Assembly (NCBI GenBank): GCA_937950385.1
Contig: CALFEA010000236.1
Coordinates: 1 to 11,193, forward strand
Reading direction: 5' to 3'
Length of the DNA stretch: 11,193 nucleotides
From: an uncultured Altererythrobacter sp.
GTDB taxonomy: Bacteria; Pseudomonadota; Alphaproteobacteria; Sphingomonadales; Sphingomonadaceae
Shown in pieces: positions 5,686 to 11,193 of the stretch. A program made the translations under genes and the position numbers. Under the pieces are notes generated by a model that saw only the letters and a list, made by a program, of their open reading frames with translations, was not told the DNA's origin and ran no database searches. The stretch's first letter is position 1; each line of letters starts with the position of its first letter.

Positions 5686-7500
5686 TCACTCCACCGGCAA
5701 TTCAAACAGCAATGCCCGCGCATATTTCACCGAGGGGGAGCCATAGCTCAGCACGCCATCGTGATATTTGCGCGCGTCGAAATCATCGCCCCAGCGCTCC
5801 TCCGCTTCTGCGCGCAAGGCCACATGTTCGGCATAGCCGGTGAAATAGCTGAGCAACTGGATCGAGGACAAATTCGCCCGCGTCCATTTGCCCGCAGCCT
5901 CGCGTTCTTGCTGGAATGCGCCGGTCATCATCAGCGTCATCGCCTCTTCGCGCTCCATCCCCTCTGTGTGAATTTTAATATCCAGCAAAGTGTTGGTGAT
6001 CGCGCGCAGGCGGAACTTCAAACCATTGAGCAAGAAGAACCGGCCTTGCTCGGTTTCCATACCGCCAAGATAGCCTTCATCAGCCATCACTTTTTCCGAA
6101 TACACCGCCCAGCCTTCGATAAATGGCCCCGATTGCAGGACCGCGCGCAGCAGCCCGTCATAGCGGTTGGAATGCTCCAATTGCAGCGCATGGCCCGGCG
6201 TGCCTTCATGGATGGAAAGCAGGTGCAGCATGGAAATATTGTATTCTTTTAGGAAGCTGGTGGCTTGCTCTTCCGACCACGCATCTGGGATTGGCGAGAC
6301 CGCATAATAGGCGGGCAAATGCTTTTCCAGCGGCGGCGGACTATCGAGATAGGCGACCGCATTGCCTTGCCAAAATTCGGGCATGGTGATGATCTGCGTT
6401 TCATTATCGGCCATGCGGATGAAGCCGCGTTCCTTGGTAAATGCCTCGGCCTGCGCAAGCGTCTTGCGTGCGGCATCCTCCAGCCCATCGCGCGGGGCGC
6501 GGTTTTCGTAGGAGGCATTGAGGCCGCAATTGATTACCGCTTGCTGGCGGGCCTGCTCACTGCGCCCTTGGATGGCGCCGCAGTCATCAATTTTCATGGA
6601 AATCGCCAGCATTCCGGCGCGCGTTTCATCGAAGGCCTTTTCCGCCCGCGATTTCAATTCCGCCACGCTCATATCGGTTTGCAGAGCATAGGCCATTTTT
6701 TGCGCATACATTTCAGAACCAAGGCGGAAATCACCCTGCGCGCCCGGCACAACCACATCATCCAGCCATGCCTGATGCTCTGACAAAGCAGCGTTCAACC
6801 GAGTTTTCGCCGCATCAAACGCGGTACGGTCGAGGCCGGATTTGGCAACTTCCGGTTCGATGATGCCAATGACAATTCCCATGATACCGGCGTTCTGCTT
6901 GGCCACAGTTTCAGCGTGCACCTTGGGCACGCGGGCGACTTGCACTTGAGCGCGGGCCTGCGCCAGAAATGCTGGCAAAGCCTCCATCCGCGCGACAACA
7001 TTGGGCAGGCGCTCCGCAAATGGTGCGTAATCGCGGCTAACCAAAGCATAGAGCGAAGAAGAGGCCGTGCTGTGATAATATTGCGGGTTCCACGCCCATT
7101 GCTGCTCTTCCTCAGAAGACCACTCAGCATAGTTCAGCGCATTTTCAAGCAGCTTATAATCAACCTGATTGGCGCGGCTGAGCGATCCAAAATCAATAGT
7201 CTTGAGCGCGATCAGAAAGCCTTGTGAAAACCGGTATTGCTCTGCCCGCCCCTTGGCGGACACATCGGGAAGTTGGTCGTCAAACGCGTGATTGCCTAGC
7301 GCCGTGGCATAGACCGGATTAAGCTCTGCAACGCCCTCAATATAACGCGCAGCCATCGCTTCAAATGCGGCATCGGCGCTGATCGGTGCCGTAGCAGATG
7401 CTCCGGCCTGTCCCGGTATACCAGGACCGCCTGCTGTGTTGATTGCACAGCCTGCGAGTGGCAGCGCCAACCCCGCGAGCGTAACAGCAAATTTGCGCAT
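5686..7500 (-). CDS. DUF885 family lipoprotein, putative metallopeptidase
   Basis: DUF885 family protein, 604 residues, the normal family size. The N-terminus MRKFAVTLAGLALPLAGC is a lipoprotein signal with lipobox LAGC and Cys18 as the lipidated residue, so the mature protein is expected on the periplasmic side of a membrane. Seen: HEGTPGH at 431-437 (a HExxxGH pattern that could bind a metal with two histidines and provide a glutamate), then EGWAVYSEKV (462-471) with a possible third ligand Glu462, DIKIHTEGM (508-516), and GSPSVKYARALLF near the end. By family context it is a predicted zinc peptidase, but no substrate is known. Cys307 and Cys325 could form a disulfide. Start: ATG 7500 has GGGGAAGA upstream. 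A 55-residue upstream extension is rejected because it overlaps the transporter gene. It lies 22 bases after the EamA transporter gene, so the two are probably co-transcribed. Confidence 0.93.
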   Translation of the reverse strand: MRKFAVTLAGLALPLAGCAINTAGGPGIPGQAGASATAPISADAAFEAMAARYIEGVAELNPVYATALGNHAFDDQLPDVSAKGRAEQYRFSQGFLIALKTIDFGSLSRANQVDYKLLENALNYAEWSSEEEQQWAWNPQYYHSTASSSLYALVSRDYAPFAERLPNVVARMEALPAFLAQARAQVQVARVPKVHAETVAKQNAGIMGIVIGIIEPEVAKSGLDRTAFDAAKTRLNAALSEHQAWLDDVVVPGAQGDFRLGSEMYAQKMAYALQTDMSVAELKSRAEKAFDETRAGMLAISMKIDDCGAIQGRSEQARQQAVINCGLNASYENRAPRDGLEDAARKTLAQAEAFTKERGFIRMADNETQIITMPEFWQGNAVAYLDSPPPLEKHLPAYYAVSPIPDAWSEEQATSFLKEYNISMLHLLSIHEGTPGHALQLEHSNRYDGLLRAVLQSGPFIEGWAVYSEKVMADEGYLGGMETEQGRFFLLNGLKFRLRAITNTLLDIKIHTEGMEREEAMTLMMTGAFQQEREAAGKWTRANLSSIQLLSYFTGYAEHVALRAEAEERWGDDFDARKYHDGVLSYGSPSVKYARALLFELPVE

Positions 7501-7522
7501 GTATCTTCCCCTATTTCTCTCT

Positions 7523-8467
7523 TTATTTTGGAATAGCATCTGCTTCAGGCGGCGTCGACGGTTTGCCGTTCGTATTGGCAGAAGCCGTCGCAATGCGCGC
7601 CAGCACCAGCGCCGATCCCACCAGCGCCATGCCGAGGAAATCCACCGCGCCCAGTCGCTCTTCAAAAACGAAAAACCCTGCCAGCGAAGCGGTGACAGGC
7701 TGCGTCAACAAAGCGAGGCCAATGACCAAGGGCGGGAAATGTTTGAGTGCAAATACGAGCAGGCCCTGCCCGATAATTTGGCTGGTCACGACAAGGATTA
7801 GCACCGGCGTCCAATCAGTCGGCCAGATCGGCTCGCCCAAAGCCAGCGCCACGCCCAGCAATACCGGACAGGCAAAAATACTGACCCAGACAAGCAAGCT
7901 CCATGCGCCGAGTTCCGCGCCCTTAATCTGCCGCGCGCCTTGCAAATTCACGAGATAGACCGCGTAAAGCACGCCCGCCGTCAGGCAGAACAGATCGCCG
8001 ATAAAGCTGCTGGTGGAAATCTCTAGGCTGCGCCCCAGCAAGATCGCCGCGCCGCTCAATGCGCACACAATCGACAGCCATTCACCGCGCTTTGGCAGGC
8101 TGCGCGCAATGATAAAACCCCAGATCATCAGCAGGACAGACCCTGCATTGCCGAACAATGTCGCATTGCCCAGCCGCGTCATGCCGATACCGATGTGCCA
8201 GCTTGCCAAATCCAGCGCGAAGGCGGCCGAACCAATCGCCACCAGCACCATAGTGCGGCGCGGTATCCCGCCCAATGGCTGCGCATTCGCTCGCGCCAAG
8301 ATAAGCAGAAATGGCAGCGCAAGAAACAAGCGCCAGAACCCGGCGGACACTGGCCCTGTGTCTGTCAGGCGCACAAACCACGGCCCCAAAGCCAGCGCAA
8401 CATTGCCGATCAGCAATGCCGCCAGCAATGCCCATCCCGCCATTTTGGTTTCGCTCACACTTTTCAC
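7523..8467 (-). CDS. EamA/DMT-family transporter
   Basis: Drug/metabolite transporter superfamily protein, 314 residues with ten hydrophobic segments in two EamA repeats (about 12-144 and 154-292), expected in the inner membrane. Seen: SAGFWRLFLALPFLL (41-55) in the first repeat and QPVTASLAGFFVFEERLG (256-273) in the second, the usual end of the second EamA unit. The C-terminal tail (about 293-314) is polar with Pro and Asn/Thr and probably cytoplasmic. Members export or import small metabolites; the substrate is unknown. Start: GTG 8467 with AAGG about 8 bases upstream; GTG 8458 or ATG 8443 are alternatives. First gene of a probable two-gene operon with the DUF885 lipoprotein gene; divergent from the ene-reductase gene across 86 bases. 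Confidence 0.92.
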   Translation of the reverse strand: MKSVSETKMAGWALLAALLIGNVALALGPWFVRLTDTGPVSAGFWRLFLALPFLLILARANAQPLGGIPRRTMVLVAIGSAAFALDLASWHIGIGMTRLGNATLFGNAGSVLLMIWGFIIARSLPKRGEWLSIVCALSGAAILLGRSLEISTSSFIGDLFCLTAGVLYAVYLVNLQGARQIKGAELGAWSLLVWVSIFACPVLLGVALALGEPIWPTDWTPVLILVVTSQIIGQGLLVFALKHFPPLVIGLALLTQPVTASLAGFFVFEERLGAVDFLGMALVGSALVLARIATASANTNGKPSTPPEADAIPK

Positions 8468-8553
8468 GCTTGCGCCTTAGCCGCCCCTTCTGCCAATGCG
8501 AAGCCACAGATTGAGTTTCGTATGAAAACGCTAACAGACTGGGAGCAGAAATT

Positions 8554-9657
8554 TTGACCGACACGCTGTTTAAACCTCTGAAAATGGGTGCCCTTGAGGC
8601 GAAAAACCGCATCTTTATGGCGCCGCTTACACGCGGGCGAGCTGCTGATCCGATGTTCCAACCCAATGATTTGATGGCGACATATTATCAGCAGCGTGCG
8701 GGCGCAGGCCTCATCTTTTCAGAGGCGACCGGCATTAGCCGCGAAGGTTTGGGTTGGCCGTCTGCCCCGGGTATTTGGTCCGATGAACAGGCCGAGGCAT
8801 GGAAGGCGGCAACAAATGCCGTAAATGATGCAGGCGGCAAAATTGTCTGTCAATTGTGGCATATGGGCCGTTTGGTACATCCCGATTTTCTGGGCGGGCA
8901 AGCACCTTTGTCGGCCAGTGTCACCACTGCGCCTGACCATGCCTACACCCCCACTGGCAAGAAGCCTTATGAGCCATCCCGCGCCGCTACGTTGAGTGAG
9001 ATAAAGCAAACAATAGAAAACTATCGCCTTGCCGCAGAGCAGGCGAAAAAGGCCGACTTTGATGGGGTGCAATTGCACGCGGCCAATGGTTATTTGGTCG
9101 ACCAATTCCTGCGCGACAAGACAAATCTGCGCCAAGATGAGTATGGCGGCCCAGCAGAAAACCGCGTGCGATTCATGCGCGAGGTGCTGGAGGCGATCAT
9201 TGACGTTTGGAGAGCGGACCGTGTCGGTATTCGCCTTTCTCCAAATGGCGATAGTCAGGGCTGCGATGATAGCGATCCAGAAACCACGTTCACTCACGCG
9301 GCCAAAGTCTGCGAAGAATTGAGCCTCGCCTTTGTCGAGCTGCGCCAGCCCGATGCAAAAGGGACGTTTGGCCAGACCGATGTGCCGCAACAAGATGCCT
9401 TGTTCCGCGAGCATTATTCTGGGCCGCTGATCCTTAATTCTGACTATTCGGCTGAAAAAGCGGCGGCTGATATTGAGAGCGGGCGCTGCGATGCAGTTAG
9501 CTTTGGCCGGCCTTATATCTCCAACCCTGATCTGGCTGAGCGGATTGCAAAGGGGGCCCAGTGGGCTGAGAATAAGGACGTACCAAAGAGTTGGTATTTC
9601 CCTGGCGAAGCGGGATACACCGATTATCCGACACTTGCTGAGGAAAAAGCGGGCTGA
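8554..9657 (+). CDS. Old Yellow Enzyme family ene-reductase (NADH:flavin oxidoreductase, NemA-like)
   Basis: FMN-dependent TIM-barrel oxidoreductase of 367 residues, typical of classical OYE/NemA proteins. It uses NAD(P)H to reduce activated C=C bonds of enones, and some relatives reduce nitrate esters or N-ethylmaleimide; the physiological substrate is unknown. Seen: APLTRGRA (23-30) with Thr26 at the flavin-tuning position, QLWHMGR (100-106), the catalytic segment HAANGYLVDQFLRDKTN (175-191) with the His175/Asn178 pair and proton-donor Tyr180, DEYGG followed by ENR (195-204), and the phosphate-binding SFGRPYISNPDL (316-327). All key residues are present. The start is a TTG at 8554 preceded by GGGAG at 8-base spacing; the sequence MTDTLFKPLKMG matches usual family beginnings. 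A strong intrinsic terminator follows. Confidence 0.94.
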   Translation: MTDTLFKPLKMGALEAKNRIFMAPLTRGRAADPMFQPNDLMATYYQQRAGAGLIFSEATGISREGLGWPSAPGIWSDEQAEAWKAATNAVNDAGGKIVCQLWHMGRLVHPDFLGGQAPLSASVTTAPDHAYTPTGKKPYEPSRAATLSEIKQTIENYRLAAEQAKKADFDGVQLHAANGYLVDQFLRDKTNLRQDEYGGPAENRVRFMREVLEAIIDVWRADRVGIRLSPNGDSQGCDDSDPETTFTHAAKVCEELSLAFVELRQPDAKGTFGQTDVPQQDALFREHYSGPLILNSDYSAEKAAADIESGRCDAVSFGRPYISNPDLAERIAKGAQWAENKDVPKSWYFPGEAGYTDYPTLAEEKAG

Positions 9658-9666
9658 ACAAATTTT

Positions 9667-9707
9667 GGGGTCAAAGAGCGGCGCAAACTTGCCCGCTTTT
9701 TGACCCC
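9667..9707 (+). terminator. intrinsic terminator of the ene-reductase gene
   Basis: A 15-pair stem: 9667-9681 (GGGGTCAAAGAGCGG) pairs with 9693-9707 (CCGCTTTTTGACCCC) with one G-T pair and an 11-base loop, starting 10 bases after the TGA of the ene-reductase gene. ATTTTAT follows the right arm and AAATTTT precedes the left arm, so it has T-rich ends in both directions. This is the best terminator in the window. Confidence 0.88.
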
Positions 9708-9739
9708 ATTTTATCGCGTGTTTTGAAGTGTTTCGACCT

Positions 9740-9808
9740 CGTTTGGCCTGACGCTCTGTAGGCCATCTCGCGTTTGGCCTCAATTGGCCTTGAGCCGATT
9801 TGCGGCTC
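9740..9808. repeat. short direct repeats and small hairpins in spacer
   Basis: CGTTTGGCCT occurs at 9740-9749 and again at 9771-9780, and a shortened AATTGGCCT at 9782-9790. CTCAA (9779-9783) can pair with TTGAG (9790-9794), and GAGCCG (9792-9797) with CGGCTC (9803-9808) around a 5-base loop; the two hairpins share bases and exclude each other. The second hairpin lies just beyond the stop of the small lipoprotein gene on the minus strand and may be part of its 3' end. No T-tract follows in that direction. Confidence 0.5.
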
Positions 9809-9819
9809 TGAAAGGCGGC

Positions 9820-10068
9820 TTATTTCGCCTCACTATCATCGTCAGAACCGCCCTCAGGCGCATCTTTCATGGTTGGCGCGCGCGATTCAATATCCTCATA
9901 AGGGATCATTTCATCGCTAATCGTGCCGCCCAAAACCTCGCCAACAGCGCCGCGATCCTGATCGTCAATTTTGGCGGCAGGCGCTTGCGCAGGCTCATCC
10001 TCGCATGCTGTCAGGCCAAATGCCATGGCGAGTGCCAGAGGTGCGAGCAGGATAGTGCGGGCGGTCAT
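9820..10068 (-). CDS. small lipoprotein of unknown function (82 aa)
   Basis: Hypothetical lipoprotein. From ATG 10068 the N-terminus is MTARTILLAPLALAMAFGLTAC: basic n-region with Arg4, a hydrophobic stretch, and lipobox LTAC with Cys22 as the first mature residue. The mature part is only about 60 residues, strongly acidic (EDEPAQAP near the start, GGSDDDSEAK at the end) and low in complexity, so likely extended. ATG 10068 is preferred over ATG 10077, which would add three residues, because AGGAA lies about 9 bases from 10068 but directly touches 10077. The residue after Cys22 is Glu, which does not match the classic +2 Asp retention signal, but sorting rules outside enteric bacteria are unsure. 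It follows lipB by 46 bases on the same strand and may share its transcript. No family recognised. Confidence 0.75.
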   Translation of the reverse strand: MTARTILLAPLALAMAFGLTACEDEPAQAPAAKIDDQDRGAVGEVLGGTISDEMIPYEDIESRAPTMKDAPEGGSDDDSEAK

Positions 10069-10114
10069 TGCGATCATTTCCTAATTTGGTCGTGCTTCAT
10101 GCGCTTTTGCCGCA

Positions 10115-10768
10115 TTACCGCGAATTCGCAAGCTGCGCGATAAATTCATCCCCCCGCGCCTTCAACGCAGCATCCCACTGCGCATTAGAAACATCCAGCC
10201 CCAGCCGCGCCATGCTGGTCACACCAAACTCGTCAATACCGCAGGGGACAATGCCGGAGAAATGCTCCAGATCCGGCGACAAATTGACCGAAAACCCGTG
10301 CATCGTCACCCAGCGCCGAACGCGCACGCCGATGGCGCCAATCTTGGCCTCGCGCCCGTCAATATCCTTGGTCCAAATTCCGACACGGTCAGGCACGCTC
10401 CAAGCCTCGACCCCAAAATCGCTCAGCGTGGCGATCACCCAATCCTCGAGCGCATGGACAAATGCGCGCACATCGCGCCCGCGCTGCGTCAGATCGAGCA
10501 TGACATAACCAACCCGCTGGCCCGGCCCGTGATAAGTATAGCGCCCGCCTCGCCCCGCCTCGATCACTTCAAAGCGCGGATCGAGCATTTCGGATGCGTC
10601 GGTGCTGGTGCCTGCGGTGTAGACGGGGGGATGCTCCAACAGCCAGAATTGCTCTGCTGCACGGCCTTCATGGATCGCGGAATTGCGCGCCTCCATCGCC
10701 GCCAAAGCTGCGCGGTAAGGCACGGGCGTCTCTTCATGCTGCCATTCAATTGCGGAAAGCTTATCCAT
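10115..10768 (-). CDS. lipB: octanoyltransferase LipB
   Basis: Lipoyl(octanoyl) transferase of 217 residues. It moves octanoyl from octanoyl-acyl carrier protein to a lysine of the lipoyl domains of 2-oxoacid dehydrogenases and the glycine cleavage H protein, the first step of de novo lipoate attachment, in the cytoplasm. Seen: EHPPVYTAG (45-53), the signature [13 protein letters not shown] (72-84) with His80, [18 protein letters not shown] (142-159), and VPCGI (174-178). The catalytic Lys142/Cys176 pair is present with the 34-residue separation known for the family. Start: ATG 10768 has AAGGTG five bases upstream; an ATG at 10789 would add seven residues without a ribosome site. lipA is not in the window. 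It is divergent from a membrane protein gene (66-base gap) and followed by the small lipoprotein gene. Confidence 0.96.
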   Translation of the reverse strand: MDKLSAIEWQHEETPVPYRAALAAMEARNSAIHEGRAAEQFWLLEHPPVYTAGTSTDASEMLDPRFEVIEAGRGGRYTYHGPGQRVGYVMLDLTQRGRDVRAFVHALEDWVIATLSDFGVEAWSVPDRVGIWTKDIDGREAKIGAIGVRVRRWVTMHGFSVNLSPDLEHFSGIVPCGIDEFGVTSMARLGLDVSNAQWDAALKARGDEFIAQLANSR

Positions 10769-10834
10769 CACACCTTTGCGTGGCGGCATTATTGGCGCAT
10801 ATCAAGTGCAAGGACGCATGTAAGGGACCAAGCG

Positions 10835-11193
10835 ATGCAATTTGATATGACCAAGACATGGGACAAAGCGGTGCAATTGCTTTCAAGCAATTTCCAGATT
10901 TTGGCGATTATTGCAGGCGTGTTTTTGCTGCTGCCCTCGATCATTTTGTACATCGCAGTGCCAGAGATGGCCAATTTGGAAGCGATGATGGACCCGGCCG
11001 GCGACCCTGAAAAAATGATGGCGCAATTTGGCGAATTTTACGGATCTATGGCCGGCTGGGGCCTGCTGACAACGGCGGCAAGTTTTGTTGGATATTCCGC
11101 CATGGTCGCGCTGATCGGAGAGAATGGGATCACCGTTGGCGAGGCAATTGTGCGCGGGCTCAAATCCATCCCGACGCTCATCGGCGTGATGAT
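10835..11193 (+). CDS. multi-pass membrane protein of unknown function (partial, 3' end outside window)
   Basis: The first 119 residues of a longer membrane protein; the frame is open to the window end. Start: ATG 10835 with AAGGGA (10822-10827) seven bases upstream. Seen: amphipathic opening MQFDMTKTWDKAVQLLSSNF, first transmembrane segment about 22-43 (LAIIAGVFLLLPSIILYIAV), an acidic Met-rich loop (about 44-72, with EAMMDPAGDPEKMMAQFGEF), a second hydrophobic segment about 74-95 (AGWGLLTTAASFVGYSAMVAL), then ITVGEAIVRGLKSIPTLIGVMM, which starts a third. The 'D-KAW-A--LL--N' opening and 'TVGEAI-RGL' turn resemble sphingomonad membrane proteins sometimes annotated with a glycerophosphoryl diester phosphodiesterase membrane domain; this is recollection, not a search. 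No catalytic residues are visible. Confidence 0.85.
   Translation, partial: MQFDMTKTWDKAVQLLSSNFQILAIIAGVFLLLPSIILYIAVPEMANLEAMMDPAGDPEKMMAQFGEFYGSMAGWGLLTTAASFVGYSAMVALIGENGITVGEAIVRGLKSIPTLIGVM

Noticed and set aside
7501..7665. A 55-residue N-terminal extension of the DUF885 protein
   Set aside because: It overlaps the 3' end of the transporter gene and would bury the lipoprotein signal; the ATG at 7500 has a good ribosome site.
8719..9783. A 354-residue open frame on the minus strand opposite the ene-reductase
   Set aside because: It overlaps almost the whole OYE gene, whose motifs are intact, and it runs through the terminator stem. No family pattern or ribosome site is seen.
9740..9790. 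A possible CRISPR remnant from the CGTTTGGCCT copies
   Set aside because: There are only two full copies of 10 bases and no regular spacers or cas genes; far too short for CRISPR repeats.

Overview
The window looks like ordinary chromosome from an alphaproteobacterium, most likely a sphingomonad (Erythrobacteraceae or Sphingomonadaceae). This is inferred from the moderately GC-rich coding style, the protein flavours and the dispersed palindromic repeats; there is no rRNA or other direct taxonomic marker. I see no phage, transposase, CRISPR array, toxin-antitoxin pair, defence island or tRNA. All but one of the larger genes belong to recognisable families, and the genes are dense with short spacers. 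No stretch over 300 bases lacks a gene.

Layout. Positions 1-1141 (minus) hold a glycerol kinase gene (glpK) whose 3' end lies outside the window. It is divergent from an MBL-fold hydrolase with a C-terminal winged-helix-like tail (1214-2083, plus). A 57-residue protein with a FlbD-like pattern follows (2199-2372, plus). It converges on an acyl-CoA synthetase (2423-4042, minus), with a hairpin terminator between them. The synthetase is divergent from nadA, quinolinate synthase (4152-5132, plus).

Positions 5133-5685 form the least ordinary part. A small, AT-richer gene for a three-helix membrane protein (5258-5524, plus) sits between copies of a GTCATTGCGAG-type palindromic repeat, next to a perfect hairpin with a GAAA loop. 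Next comes a probable two-gene minus-strand operon: an EamA/DMT-family transporter (7523-8467) followed 22 bases later by a DUF885 lipoprotein with a HExxxGH metallopeptidase-like motif (5686-7500). Divergent from it is an Old Yellow Enzyme family ene-reductase (8554-9657, plus), which ends at a strong intrinsic terminator. On the minus strand lipB (10115-10768) lies upstream of a small lipoprotein gene (9820-10068). A multi-pass membrane protein starts at 10835 (plus) and runs off the window end.

Together the genes cover housekeeping and central metabolism: glycerol entry, fatty-acid activation, the NAD precursor quinolinate, lipoate attachment, ene reduction, and envelope proteins. They do not form one pathway. 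I found no convincing undescribed system. The items most worth a second look are the repeat-bracketed membrane gene, the 57-residue FlbD-like protein and the small lipoprotein behind lipB.
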